A DNA stretch of 64,000 nucleotides. It comes from Lethocerus indicus (lineage: Eukaryota; Arthropoda; Insecta; Hemiptera; Belostomatidae). Location of the stretch: NCBI GenBank assembly GCA_019843655.1, contig JACDQD010000104.1:434001-498000 (forward strand). Direction: 5' to 3'. Shown here one piece after another: positions 41,061 through 54,100 of the stretch. The notes beneath the pieces were generated by a model that had not been told where the DNA came from, ran no database searches, and worked only from the letters and a program-made list of their open reading frames with translations. The translations under genes and the position numbers were made by a program. Position 1 is the stretch's first letter. Each line of letters opens with the position of its first letter.

Positions 41061-41069
41061 ATCTTACTT
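41061..41069 (-). other. splice donor after the LIM1 exon
   Basis: Minus strand AA|GTAAGAT after the DYY codons. It leaves two codon bases (phase 2), matched by the single base G at the start of the LIM2 exon. Confidence 0.9.
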
Positions 41070-41534
41070 GTAGTAGTCCTTCTTGCAGTAGATAGATCCG
41101 TCCCTGGCGAAACACGTGACCTCACCGTCGAGAGGTAGCCTGCACTGGGAACACTGTAGACAAGAGGCGTGCCAACGTCTGTCGACGGCGAACAGGTAGA
41201 ACCTGTCGGTGATGCGGGCGTTGCAGCCGGCGCAGACGACCAAGTCCTGGTGGTGCGGTGGGTGGGGTACGCCCTCGGGGTGGTGGCCGTGGGGGGGCTG
41301 CTGGGAGGGGGCCCCCGGGGGCGGCACGGGGGGCGGCGCCGGCGGCGGGCTGCACTCCTGGCAGCTGGCGTACCCGCCCCCCTCGGCCTTGCAGCAGCTG
41401 CCCCCGCCCACGCTGCTCGCCGACGTACTGCCGCTGCTGCACCCGCTCGAGTTGCTCGACTCCTGGCAAGGCAGGTTTGGGCTCAGGTCGCGTGACGGGT
41501 CGTACGCAGCGGCAAGCATCTGGTGACGCTCCTG
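41068..41534 (-). CDS. ap: apterous, internal exon with N-terminal region and LIM domain 1 (partial CDS)
   Basis: This exon encodes part of a LIM-homeodomain transcription factor. The LIM domain is a double zinc finger for protein contacts; in this family it binds the Chip/LDB cofactor. Counting from the Met at 41519, the first 95 residues are Ser/Gly-rich and then Pro/His-rich. LIM1 follows with every zinc ligand in family spacing: C96, C99, H117, C120, C123, C126, C145 and D148. Stretches such as DRFYLFAVDRRWHASCLQC and DGSIYCKKDYY are close to Drosophila Apterous as I recall it. The exon opens after a good acceptor (TTATTTTGACAG), with CAG GAG CGT CAC CAG before the ATG and an in-frame TGA just upstream, inside the intron. 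It ends CTACTACAA|GTAAGA, phase 2. The Met at 41519 may be the true start if the upstream exon is non-coding, but its context is weak (C at -3), so a coding 5' exon elsewhere is equally possible. An LHX2/9-type name is the alternative. Confidence 0.93.
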
Positions 41535-41556
41535 CTGTCAAAATAACACAAACATT
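41535..41556 (-). other. splice acceptor before the LIM1 exon
   Basis: Minus strand TTATTTTGACAG, with a T/G-rich tract before it. A second possible AG follows three bases later (CAGCAG), so a NAGNAG choice could add or drop one Gln. Both options keep the frame. Confidence 0.75.
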
Positions 41557-41615
41557 TTTTATATATTGTAATTATCGCGTTTCGAAATTCGCTGGAATAA
41601 TTAATTAACGCTATT

Positions 41616-41630
41616 ATTATTATTATTATC
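41616..41630. repeat. short (TTA)n tract
   Basis: About five ATT units some 80 bp upstream of the LIM1 exon, in the intron (minus strand TAATAATAA). Confidence 0.85.
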
Positions 41631-41863
41631 ATTTGCGTTCCGTTCAGAGAATCGAGACCGTATGTTTCAATTAAGGCGCGAGGGAGCGGAAGTATCCTAA
41701 AATTCATAACGTTAATTCTTCTTAAAACTCGTACAATAATATAAACGAAACCATACGTGACACTGAATTATTAGGAAGGTGAATTCTAAACCGTAAATAT
41801 TCACGGTTCGCTTAACGGGAGCTAGTGGAAACAAGGGAGCAGGATCAAGGTAGGCCCTGTTTA

Positions 41864-41878
41864 GGGGGGGGGGGGGGG
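41864..41878. repeat. G15 homopolymer
   Basis: Fifteen consecutive G. The length is likely to be unreliable in any assembly. It shows the local risk of G/C-run indels that also matters for the LIM2 exon. Confidence 0.95.
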
Positions 41879-43191
41879 TGGTGTGTAATGCAAGTGGGAT
41901 AGCGGCGGAGTGTGTGCGTTGGGACCGCACAGCCGAGGCGTGCTTTAACTCCCGACATTTTCCCCAATAAATTAAACACGACGCTCTCCACAAGTCACGA
42001 TATCAATTCTCCGCCGACTCAACGAGGTACAAATACCATCGGGGTTTAACATCTTGTTCGTGGCGAGTCACAGATATCATTTCCCCGGGTATCCCTGACA
42101 ATTTCATACCGGGCCACAATGAACTTTGCCTTTCTCAAATTAAATTCCGAAATTAAATATTGCGAGAATGAAAAGAAAACCTATAAGGCTGAGGGAAAAC
42201 GCGTGTTTCAAATCCCCACGGCAGACTGAATTACCCTTCAATTACAACTGAACAATATGTCTTTAAATATGAAACGGACCTCCCAGTTCTCAAGCACGTT
42301 TCCAAGAAATTAAATTCCTGTTTTCTGGTCCGGCTACCAATGAAACATTCTGCCAGAACTCTTATCGTTCGTATTAACACTGTTACACTGGTATCGTTTA
42401 CTTAAAACCACCTCTAATCTGCACATTACAATCTCGGCAATGTGATCGTCACATCGAGGCCTGTCAAACCGGGGCCATACTCCTGGAGGGGTTGGGGCGG
42501 TAATGAGTGAACGAAGCGAAACAAGTGGAACGAGGAAAGTTTAGGACAATATCAGGATCGCGTAGGCTGCAACGTATCCGGGCCTAAATAAGAGGCCGGG
42601 TGTCTCGCTCTCTTTGGCACCGTCGCCCTCTCCCGGCGGCATATCGTGTGAGGACGCCCCAAATTAATATCTACAGAATGTGAAGCTCCACCTTTTGATT
42701 TCGTATCAATTTTCTGTCGAAAATTACACGCTATTAACGAAGAGGGAACGTGTGCGAACGTGTTCAGAAATGTACTGAAGGAAGTTTGTAGCCACGTTTT
42801 TGTTGTTCAATTACCACTTAATTATTGCAATATTCGTAATTTAATAACACGATATTTGATAAACTAGAAAATTAGATAGATTCCGGAAAATTAGAGAGAA
42901 CACGGAAAATCTGGAACGCGTCTAGGTTAGCGAATATACGGCCAGAGAATGAAGTTCTCAAGAGTGATGATATTGTAAATCTATGTAGGTGAGAGGAACA
43001 GCAAAAATTCACCGCTCATTAATCGTCGACAAGGTGGCTGAGGGAGGGGGGGCGGTATCAAAGGGACAGTAGCGGGGAGAATGTGACGGGCCGCCCCTCT
43101 CGGAGAGGTCATCAGCCAGAACCAGAATGTGAAAAATCACTTTATAATTGTCAGTCGGCCAACAATGGCCGGACCGAATGATTTATGGGGT

Positions 43192-43204
43192 CCCCCCCCC
43201 CCCC
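43192..43204. repeat. C13 homopolymer
   Basis: Thirteen consecutive C between GGGGT and GCTGCC. Confidence 0.95.
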
Positions 43205-45126
43205 GCTGCCAACACCGGCAACACCCTCGGCACTTGTGCCGGGTCCCGAAAAGGGACCAGATACGCCCGCCCGCCTTTCACCGGCTCCACTTCACTCCCG
43301 ATCCAGGACATATATTAGGGTTTTGATTAATTACGCATTTATTGCCTACTTCGGTTTCGTATAAAAAAGACGGTGTTCCAATAGGACAAAGGAATTACAA
43401 TTTAGATTCTAATTCAGTTCGGGAATCTAACGATGGCGGAACGCGCTGTCATTTACAATAGTATTTTTACAACTACCTTTTTATTCTTTTCATACTTTCG
43501 TATGGATTTACACAATACACTTGATGATGTTTTATAGCGACATATTACACGTTAAAATTATTTTTGGTATAGCGCAGTAGCATTCTTTTAGAGACAATAT
43601 TATGATGGGACAGATAAGAGACCATGAGGGGGGGGAGTGGGATGGAAATAGAAAGGGGAAGAAAGCGTGACGGAGACGGACGGGAAGGAGGACCCCTAAG
43701 AAGGAAAAGGGGGATAGGATAGGCCGGGCTATAGCCGGGTGGGCGTGCTGATTGAGATATAAGGGCACGACAACAAGGAGTACCGCCGCTCTGTTCAAAT
43801 TGTTAATTGCGGCGGCGGGCAAATTGCTTTACAACCCTCGGACACGAATCCCACCTACCCCGGATTGGCGCCTGTCTGAGTCAAAGGAAACGCGGTTTAA
43901 ATGGCATCGCCGGAACAATAAAAACCGATCTGTGGCCCGTATATCACCGCCGCTAATGTAAACACCACCCGTCACGATACAACCCAATAAGGACACTCGA
44001 GGGTGCCTCCCACATAGATTATGCTCCCTCCTTCCTATTCAGTGGCCAAAAATAATACTTAATTGTATTCTATAACATGTTAAAATTTCATTAGGAATGG
44101 ATTGAGTTAAGTAGACTACTCTCAGTTCACCGATAACTCGAGGAATATTTTAGGTGAAATTTAACCGATAGGAATTCGTATAAGGAAATCATCGTGATGC
44201 AAACCTGAGCAACAGACCGGGATATTTGGTTCAAGGTAAGGAAACGTATGGTAAATTCACAATCGGCCTGCGGTATTTTAGCTAAAATACGGGAAATTAA
44301 ATATTCCCGAGGCTCGCCGTGTCGAAAACATTGGGCAACGGTCGGTGTTACATAAGATTTTTATTGTATAATCCGGTCGAAACTGACGCAAGGACTTTTT
44401 TCGGTCGGCAGTTCGAACTTGAACCTTGAAGTAAGGACAAGGACCCGGTAGATGGCCGGAACGGTACGTACCTACTTTTTGGGGGCTCGAAACCCACGAC
44501 ATACCGGATAATTGGTTTGTACATATCAGCAGTGTGTGAGGTGACTAGGGATAACTAGATGAAAATCGCGTAAACCGGCAGATCTCACTACAATATTTCT
44601 TAAAGCTCTGTCAACTTCGCCAAATACCAAGCGTATCTATACGAGAATGTATGACTCAACGTGAAAATGGAATAACCCCCTAAGATAATTAATTGGAGCG
44701 TTCGATGCGCATTCTTTTTGACCTGGTCATTTTTCGATGAAATATAAATAAATAAAAATATAAGAACTTCGAACGATTTCACAGAAACGCGAAACCGGTA
44801 AACGTCATCTTTTTAATTGGAATTATCGCCGGGGCTGTTGTTTTTCCGCGGGAGCAGGCAAGCGGAAATGCAGCTTCAAGGAAACTTAATGGGAACGCGT
44901 CTCAGGCCAGTCGTCCGCCCGAGTCGGATTTCAGTAGCGTGAAACGGCCGGCGCGGACGACTTCTGCGGATTTCATTTCAGATTTGGATTCGGCCGAAGA
45001 GTCAAGGTCCAGCCAGATTCGGACCGCGATAGCTCCGGCCGGAGATAAGGACTATTTTTTTTCCGCCCACTCTTCGCACGAAGGACAGAAGACCGTTAAC
45101 AATGTCCCGAATTTAGTACGCCCGCC

Positions 45127-45129
<3 letters not shown>

Positions 45130-45162
<33 letters not shown>
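45130..45162. repeat. (AT)16 microsatellite
   Basis: 33 bases of alternating AT after CCCGCCGCC, followed by CACATACC. Confidence 0.95.
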
Positions 45163-45168
<6 letters not shown>

Positions 45169-48100
45169 CCCTCGCGATATTCTGTGGCACCGGTGATAAT
45201 GCTAAAAGTATACCCCAGCAACGCCTGTTTGTGAGCTTTATAAGATCTCGTCTTCCTAATTCTTGTATAGGAGAAAATCTTGGCGACCCAGGAAGTTACA
45301 AGACTTATTACTCTACCTATAACACTTACTTACATATTTACCTTCAGTGATAATTGTGTGAGCTATGATTAATTGGCTACAGATAACAAGTCCGTGTTCC
45401 GAAAAAATAACGTATAATTTCTAGTACCGTATTTTACAACCTCCAGAGTGAGGGGGGGTTGTAACCAAGAATATATACGTACTGTTGGTGGACATTGTTG
45501 CGATAGATCACTCCATAATGTATTCTATATATTCAACTCCGGTTAGCAGCTACCTGTTGGTATACACTGGAGGGAGTACGAGATTCGAAGGCCGCAGCAA
45601 TCGTAGTGCCTCCTGACAGGCCTCCTCGATTCGAATTCTTCACGAGGCCCCGGGCAATGTGTATGGAAGGGCGTCGGTCCCGAATACAAATGAGACGGCA
45701 TTTATCTCGCGCAGAATAGAGTTTCATGGGGGAATCGAATTAGCGTAATCGGTCCCGCCGAAAAACTCCGGGGCTCGAGGGAGTCTCGCGGTAGCCGGCC
45801 CCGGTAATTTATTCACCGGGCGAGACGGAGAAGATGTGCGCCGTGTGGACGCACGAAAAAAACGGGAACATTTTTGAATTTCGGCCACGAAATTCCTAGG
45901 CGGACTTTCCATTTAATGCCGGGACTCAAAATACGGCGTGAATTACAACGCGCCCAAAGGCCCGATAATGGGGGACAATTCGGGAGCGATGCACGGTACC
46001 AATAAAACGGGAAATATTGTCGACAGGTCAATGTAATTTTTCCATCCTTCTTCGCTTGGCAAGATTCAACAATTCACTGGTAAACAACGAAATAATAATT
46101 CATTTATACGATTCTTAAAGGAGTAACTGAGTAGCATTATTCAGTTGCATAAAGTTATAGACAACTGTCCAATTGGTTTATTGATGATTTAACTTCAGAT
46201 CCTACACCTTGTCCTACATCAAATAAAGAAAAAATAATAATTTCTTGTAAAACGATTATTCGAAGAAATAAAGTAAATTTTCGCACATCACCAGTCTAAG
46301 CACAGCTTATTTACGAAAAATAAAAGCGGATTTAATTGACACTCGCCTTAAACTGTATAATAAATACATTATTGGTTTTTGTATTCCTCTACCAACCAGA
46401 AATGATTTTCCATTTTCATTCATTTTGCAATTTAAACTGCGTAATCTACATTATTGAGGAATTTCGTCGCACAAAAAACAATGCCCCCGAAGGAAACCGG
46501 TCTGTAGGTTTCAACATCTGCCCGTAGTTGGCACCGAAATGTAGCCAAGGCCTCCTCCATAATATAGTTTGACTTAGGCCTCATTTCAATTTCAGACAAC
46601 CGACTTACCTCAATTATTTTAAGCCAGGTTAGAGAAACGGGGAAAGAGAACAACAATCAGCGATCCGTAACTGTTCTGAACCGGTTTCCGCGTTTGTTAA
46701 ACGGATTGTCAAAGATAAATTGGGATATGTTCTACTTATTTTTAATTGCGACTATAATAAATAATAGTAAAAGTGACCAGGGGGAATCCCCTTAATAATG
46801 AAAGCCGGGATAGCGGAGAATGAGGGAATAAAATAAGATATTTAAAAAGAGGAGGAATATAAATCTGGAACAAAACGACCAAAATTGAGAGTGAACAAGG
46901 AAGCACAAGACCTATAATGACGTGCAGAATTACACCTTATAAAAATTGCATTTAGTAAAACATTGGAGTTAGTATTTAATGGTTGAAATATCGCTAACTA
47001 TGAAAAATAAAATAATTTCGGGTTTACTGAACCGCCATTATTCATTTTTGACCAGTAGTCAAGTAGACGTAGAGGTAATGGGAGTCGTCGAATCGGGTAT
47101 TCGAGATGAGTTATTACGGTCGATTCCTCGAGGAATCCCAGAATTCTACCCATCTTTGGAGAAAATCTTATGAAAGCAAGGTGAAATTAATATGAATGCC
47201 CACCCAGTGTTTACTGTTAAATACATCATTTTTCAAGTAAGGGGAGCTACTCCGTGTCCTGCAATCGGGAAAAGAGCGAAACAGGATCTTCGATGAAATA
47301 CGGACGGATCGCGGGAGCAAAAAATCAAAAAAGAAAAAACCGGTGCCATCGCCCGCCTTCATAGCGGCCTCGTTCGGTTTTTCAGCTTTTATAACCCACT
47401 TCTGATACCGACTGCTTTATTTTTATTTTTTAGGCATTCTGTTTTGGTTTTTTCTTTATCTCACTCGCCGTTTCCGAATCGACCCAATTCCCCTTTCCGC
47501 CGATTTTTCTTATACAAAAAAAACTCGAAATTCCTCCTCTACTGAGGTCGCATTGCGAAAGCGCGGACGCGTGAAAGCGGCCTTTAGGTCGGTGGCAACT
47601 AAATAGATGTGGATCGAGTAGAAACCAATGCACACAGTCTTAACAGCAATATGCACTAGTACAACTTGTGTGTTTCTGTATTTGACGAAAAGCTGTAAAT
47701 TCATAATTCTAAAATAAATGTCAGATCATTCAAAGATTACATGGACGCCAACATGTTCTAATTATAATTGCACATAAAACAATTGATTTACATTATACAA
47801 ATAATGTTACAATATTAAAAGAACGACATTTAATTGAGTGTAGACATTATTTTAAAGAGATGATAATTTAGTTTTAAGAAATTTATCTTCCAGGGCTTCA
47901 TCATTTTTTAAGGTTTATAGGCTTTATGTCAGATCCCCTTTTATAGAAAGTTTAGCTAGATAGATTTCCTTCAAATTTACACAGAAGCTTGCCAATAGTT
48001 CAAAATCGAGTGAATGGTAAATAATTAACTAATTATTCACTTCCCAATTGATTAACTTCAAGAATCCCAGTGTCCACGCTCCCAGAATTCATCGCCTTCC

Positions 48101-51100
48101 AAGTTGCGTTTATAGATTTAGATCTAATTGATACGGTAACGTTTAAACTGTGTAATTTTTAAGCAGCGTTTGTTAGCTCCAATCTATATTGAGCGAGATG
48201 GCATTTCAACGGAAGACGAATCCTATATTTAAATAATATAAAATCGCGTCAGCTGTCCAACATCGATGTCCTGAGAATTCAAACGCGAGAACGCCCCCAA
48301 TTCCTCTCTGGATGCGGGCGCGCTTTTCACCTCTTTTTATTTTCTTCCCAAAACACTAATCTGATCCTACGATCACAATAATCGATGGGCCCATTACAGC
48401 CGATACTCTCCTTGACATTAATTCGAACCAATTAAAAACACACCAGTTCTCAATGACATGATTGGAAATGTGTCAGAAAATATAAAGGTGACCAAAAAAA
48501 CTCACTGGACTACATTTCGAATAAGCGACAAAAAGAGACGTCGATATCAATCAAGTTTACTGTTGGATATTTCTTCTGTTATTCTATACACTGGATCTGT
48601 CTCATAGAGGTCATATAGCATTTATCGATTGAAGGTGATTTCGAAATGGATGAAGTTTCCTCTCCACGGTAAAATTCTGAATATTCATATTCTTCGGGTG
48701 CAACGTATGCAAGGCACCGATCTCGGTTAGATATTGTTATTTGTACTTCGTTTACTGAAACTCGTATCCCGTGCGGGCGCCTTACGGATTGCATGTCGCG
48801 ACCGATTCTAAATATTTTTGGGACTAAGGAAATATTTTCCCTCGGACAGAAGTCAAAATATAATAAACCTCCGGACGACTGATCTTGCACGAAGGCCGCT
48901 GTCCTGGGGGGCCGGTACGTGACTTATCGCAATGCATAGTGAGATTACGGCAAATAGCGAGTTTGCCCTTATAAGTCAACCCTAAATGGGACAATAAAAG
49001 TGGAATGGAGGGGAAGGGGGGTGGTATAAAATTCAAAATAAATTCGCCAGACTGGACATGCCAGAGCGTGTTGCCCCCCCCCACGACCACCACCTTATCG
49101 AAACGCTACTCGGGATAGTTTGTTGGATGGAAATATCACAATTTATCGTCGGGCGGAGCCAGCTTCCGGCTTTTTCAGAGATTTTCTATTAATTCGCGTA
49201 ATAACTGAGACCCAGAATTCTGCGGCAATGGAATTTCACCGGGACCTTATAGTTCCTAATTGGTGTTATTATAAAAGGTTAATGATACTGTTACGTATTC
49301 ATACCTCTCTCCAGCCTTAAATTCGTCACTCGAAGTAAAGAATATCAGCGTCGTTCTAAATAAATGAGGTTGGTGACCCCTCCGATAGACACGTGAAAAG
49401 TCATCAAGAGTAACTAAAGTTTTCAATTTGTTTTTTAATTTGAAGAGTCAACTATTCTGTCGGTCCTGTCATTAAATTTCAACTTTCCGGGATAGCGTGG
49501 GTCGAAACAGGGGAGAGGGACAGCAACCTCTCACAAATACCTCGAACTGTTTATTTTTGTCCCGACAGTACAATTATCGCCAGGGAAGGGAGCCGAAAGC
49601 CCCGTAATCCGTTTATGGGTTCGGGCCCAGAAAGTAGAATTCCGAAACCGTGCATCATTGCCGAACTTAAGAACCGAGTTTCCCCCGGGAGGTATGTGTA
49701 AAAAATTCGCAGGGTCGACGGACGCCGCCCGAGGTGAATGGGACATCAAGACCGGGCGTATTAAAACTGTGTTACAATGTCCCGAAATGGCCGCGGCATA
49801 AATCCTCGGCCGTGTTCGGCCGATCGACGAATATAAATAATTTCCAGGGGAAAAAATTCCCCGTCCCGGAGATGATGCTACAACAGCAAAAAAAGGAAAA
49901 CGAGTAGGGGAGAAGAGGACGCTTCATAAATGGAAAGCGGGCCGAGGTGTGTTTGTAAGAAGGGGGGGAGGCCGCCGTGGACGGGACATGGCCGGAACAG
50001 GGGAACAGATAAGCCGATCTCATCGGGTCGAACATCCAGCGACAAACCGCCCGGAGTTCGTGAAATATTTCCAGTAGGACGACTTATAATGCGACCGGCA
50101 TTAAATAACACGCACGACCCGCTCACTCCTTCTCCCGACTCCTACCTCTACTTGTCTACAACTATTGGAGCAATATCAAGAAACATTATGAAACTCTATG
50201 TCGTACGGTATTCCCCGTTCTTTCTTGTTTTTAAGAATCTCGAAGGCGAAATTTGAAAATAACAACGTTCATGGGTATGTCTCCTGTCATTTAACTGCAC
50301 TAGTCGAGGGTCATTAACCTCATTAGTAAAAGGGTGAAGGGTTCAACACACACTAACAGCTTGTTCTAATCTACTTTCATCCACAATGTATTTACTGCAA
50401 CTGTAATATTATTTAGCCTGTAAATGTTCCGAACCCATAACAGTACGACATTTGCCAGTGAACATTTGCACAAAATATGCGAATGGAAAAAGAAAGTTTA
50501 GGAGTGATGATATTTCCATGGCAACGTTGAAACTCTGGCCGCCCGAAAGGCCGAAACAGGCCTAACTAGAAATTAGATAGAAAATCGCAGTAGAGATGAC
50601 GAAGGCGGGCATCGTGATTTTATTGGGGAATCCACCGAAAGAACAGCCCGGATTGTTACGGCCGATAAAATCTCCGGGCGGATAAAGCGGAGCCAGTTGG
50701 AAGAGAGTTATACAAATATAGAGCGGTAATCCGGGCTGATTGACAGCCTTGTACAGTGGCGCGTTAATCTCTGCTAGACGCTGCGGGATGCCGGGACTGG
50801 GATTGCCGGGAAGCCCCACTGGAATCTTCTCCTTTCACCCGGGCCCGAGCCCAGGTACGGGCTCGCGCCGGCCTACGCGCCCCTCCTCAAAAACCGGCAT
50901 TTCTTACCCGAAAATCCGGGCTTAGCAGGGCCCCTGTAGCCCCGGGGATGACCTAACACACCTACGGGTGTCATTGACACATGACGGCCGATAATCGATT
51001 CGAGGCAGAAATATTTCTGTAAATTACCCACTCAGGTTTAAAGAGAAATCGAAGTAAATGTATATTAGTAATCAACCATTAGTTCCTATACACTGTAATT

Positions 51101-54100
51101 ATATGTATCCTCAGCAATAGCTAGGAAATAGCTTTTATTCAATTTAAGCGGGGAAATGTGTAGGTCGTACAGCATAACGAACTTAAACCCGACCAAAATT
51201 TGAACTGGGGACTGTCGATATCGCTAGACGTCGTTTAAGCAGATGCGGTCTTTACGACCGTTATTAATATTAGTTATCGGTCTGTGGCCTAAAATTGTGA
51301 GATAATCAGTTCTGAAAGTATAGTGGGTCGGTCGCTGAGACAAAAGAAAGCTTTAAAACCGGCCCGCCGTTTACGGTCGACGGAGCGTCGGATTCCCCCA
51401 GCGTCGGCTGTAATTGCGCCAAGAACAGTTAGAGCTCTAATTAAATAAATATATATAATCTAGCGACTAAAGTATCGAATCTCCAGCTGCCCGTCTCGTT
51501 CCGTCCTATTATTTCTATAGGTAGCATAAATATTTCAGTTACTGTTACCGAAAGGACAATCGAAATACGATTTAATTCTAAATACAAGAAACAGATTTTT
51601 AGATATGTCCCAAAATCGAATGTGAGCCGCATTTCGTAAGTCGTCCGAGCGACAGACCGCAGACCGGGAGGAAAGGGAAGTGGGCGAAACCGCTCCATCC
51701 CAGAACGGCCGAGAACTCGGCTTAAATCACTGATTGCCACGAGAGAAAAATATTAGTTTTACACCATTATTAGTGTACCGGACTGATTTAAACGCTCGTC
51801 GAGATTTCTTTCCGGATCCCTTTTCGGATTTGACCAGGCATATACTTACTAGGTTAGATATATAAATAATAGAATAAATGAAGAAAAAATATTTGAAATC
51901 GGTATATCGAGAACTAACCCATTTCCGAAGGTAGCATGTCCCATAATTTTCGACGCAGTGCATGAATGACCGATACCCTAGGTGGATGACACAGACGCAA
52001 TCCTCAAGGGCACAACACAAACTGCACACAGTTTAAGCGCTCGCGACCAGATCACAAAAGACGAAAAACACTCAAAAAAAATTATTCACTCTCAGCGGTG
52101 CGAATCCGAGGGCGGACGGTGGTAGACTACCGGGCGTCTGGGGCCCTACCTGCGGGATGGCAGGTAGAGAGCAACCAGGGGGGAAAACCAGCGTGGACCA
52201 TACAGATCTCAACAGGAATTAGCAGTTCAGAGCGTACTATTGGTGCGGAACAGTCACATTATGTCTCACAGTGCATCCAGATACACGGTGGGAGGTATAC
52301 AAAATTATACTTGACAAGGCGAAGAATCTCTGGGGTGAAATTCATTCGTTTTCAAAACAGTTTAACTTTGAGTAGAAAATCGAATACATTAGTTTCGACG
52401 ATAACAACTTCTATTAGGAAACCCATAAAGTATAACTGACTAGGTACAATATAATTTTTTTGTAAATTATTTTTGGTTTAATCCAAAATAAAGCTTTATT
52501 TCAAGGTTGCGCATTTTAATTCGGGTTTCTTTAAATTTAGAAATTATAATCTACATGTTGAAAGGTGGCGAAAACTGAGGTTTAATCAATCGTTTATTTC
52601 ATTTCTGGCGCATCGTTTTTATTTGACGAAAAATGATTTGGGCAATTCTTTTTTCCGAATAGGAATCTTATACACGGCTGGCTATGGGGAAGGTTGTGGG
52701 GTCGGCGCAATAGCGCAGATAAACAGACGGTGCCCGTTTCAAGTGCGTGAGTCGCGAGCGGCTGGAGGAGCGGCGCTATTCGGTGCCCACTCGACCGACA
52801 CAATGGGCTCGGGGACTCGGAGATCAAAAACGACCCCTGGGGCGAGGCCTACTCCAGGAAATCCCCCGGATAAATGAAAAATGAAAAGCGTCACAAAGGA
52901 ATACTGTTATTCGCCCCTGAGCGGATTTCCGGCTTTTGATTAATTATGAAAATATCGCCCCGGGAGTAACAGTGAAATTCGATTTTTTCGCCTCGAAAAC
53001 GAGACCCTCGCTCTTGCCCTTTGCCCCGACATAATAGAGATACACTTTTTATAACGACTTCCGGAATATAACACACCCCAAGCACTTTCCACGCGCTTAA
53101 GAGTTGTCGCCCGATAACTTATTTCAAGGAATCTCGAAAAGCGATATTTCAATGTCTATTACGTTTTTGCCCGTTTAATCGGCTTGAAGGCTCGTTTATT
53201 TGAGATAGGAGCGTGGGTGAAGCTCCCCGCTAAATCCAACACTAATCAAATGTCCGTCTATCTATATTTGCAATATGACCGTTATGAACAGTGACATAAT
53301 ACGGGCTCGAGGTTATGTCTTCCTACGGTTTTCCCCACGTTCAAGAATGTGTCAAACTAATTTTTAAAAATTAAAAAAAAATTAAAAATGTATTGTGTTA
53401 GTTTTCATATCGACATGAGAAACTGAAAGAGCATAAAGTAATTTGGATAAAAGTAGTAACAAAGTCTGATAATCGAGTCGATGGTGGATCATAAGCGCGG
53501 GCTAAAAATTGACGCATAAGTTTACAGAGCGGTTATAAACCTCAGGGTCACTCCGGGACTGTCAATACCGGCAACGATATAATTATTTGACGCGTCCACA
53601 ATTATCGGTTGAGTGAGTGAGGGAGGGGCGCTTAAAAGGGTCGCTGATTGGTGCCGGGCCCGAGATCAAAAGATGATCGGATCCTTTTAATTTATAGCCG
53701 CGCGTTGGCCGAGGCGTGATCGTGGCCTCTCTCGTGTATCGCGTGAGGACCCCGGCACTCGGAATAAGCCATCAAACGGCGCGACTCTGGGACGTCAATT
53801 AGGGTGAAAGTCGGGGCCGGGACGCCACCCCAACCCGAGAGATATGGCCGGACGATACGCGGGCTTAATTGTTCATCTTTTTCCGCGGTTTCATTCCGTA
53901 ATAAATTCTGCCGGGGAGGCTCTCTCTCTGCCTTACTCTTCCTCGTTAGGGTGAGACGGATTTGTCGGACCTTAGGCAGCGGTCACGCGCCCCACGAGTC
54001 AATCCGCACAGTTTCCCATAGATTTACGACTTCCAGTAATCGCTAACGCTCTAGATTATAGGAATTAAGAAGGTAGGAATTGGGTGATAGGAAAAACTGC

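Larger units (their letters stand above)
3212..41067 (-). other. ap: 37,856-bp intron of apterous between the LIM1 and LIM2 exons
   Basis: Both ends are canonical GT..AG with compatible phase, so the whole interval is a single intron unless an unrecognised small exon lies inside; the continuous DYYK-LFG join argues against a required one. I found no open reading frame resembling a known protein on either strand and no transposon coding sequence. The composition alternates between AT-rich tracts and CpG-rich blocks, described in the entries below. The long size suits a developmental regulator that carries enhancers in its introns, but that role is inferred. Confidence 0.85.
31130..41067. other. 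intronic mosaic, part nearest the LIM1 exon
   Basis: CpG-rich blocks lie at about 32290-32660, 33530-34540, 34850-35240, 37640-38090, 39470-40110 and 40620-40940. AT-rich tracts lie at about 31490-32200, 33360-33480, 36580-37080 and 38330-38560. The 35640-35730 interval combines overlapping TAATTA words with a TA microsatellite. No gene recognised. Confidence 0.5.

Noticed and set aside
41122..41608. Long ORFs on the plus strand and in a second minus frame over the LIM1 exon
   Set aside because: They are shadows of the GC-rich coding exon. The LIM1 zinc ligands fix the true frame.
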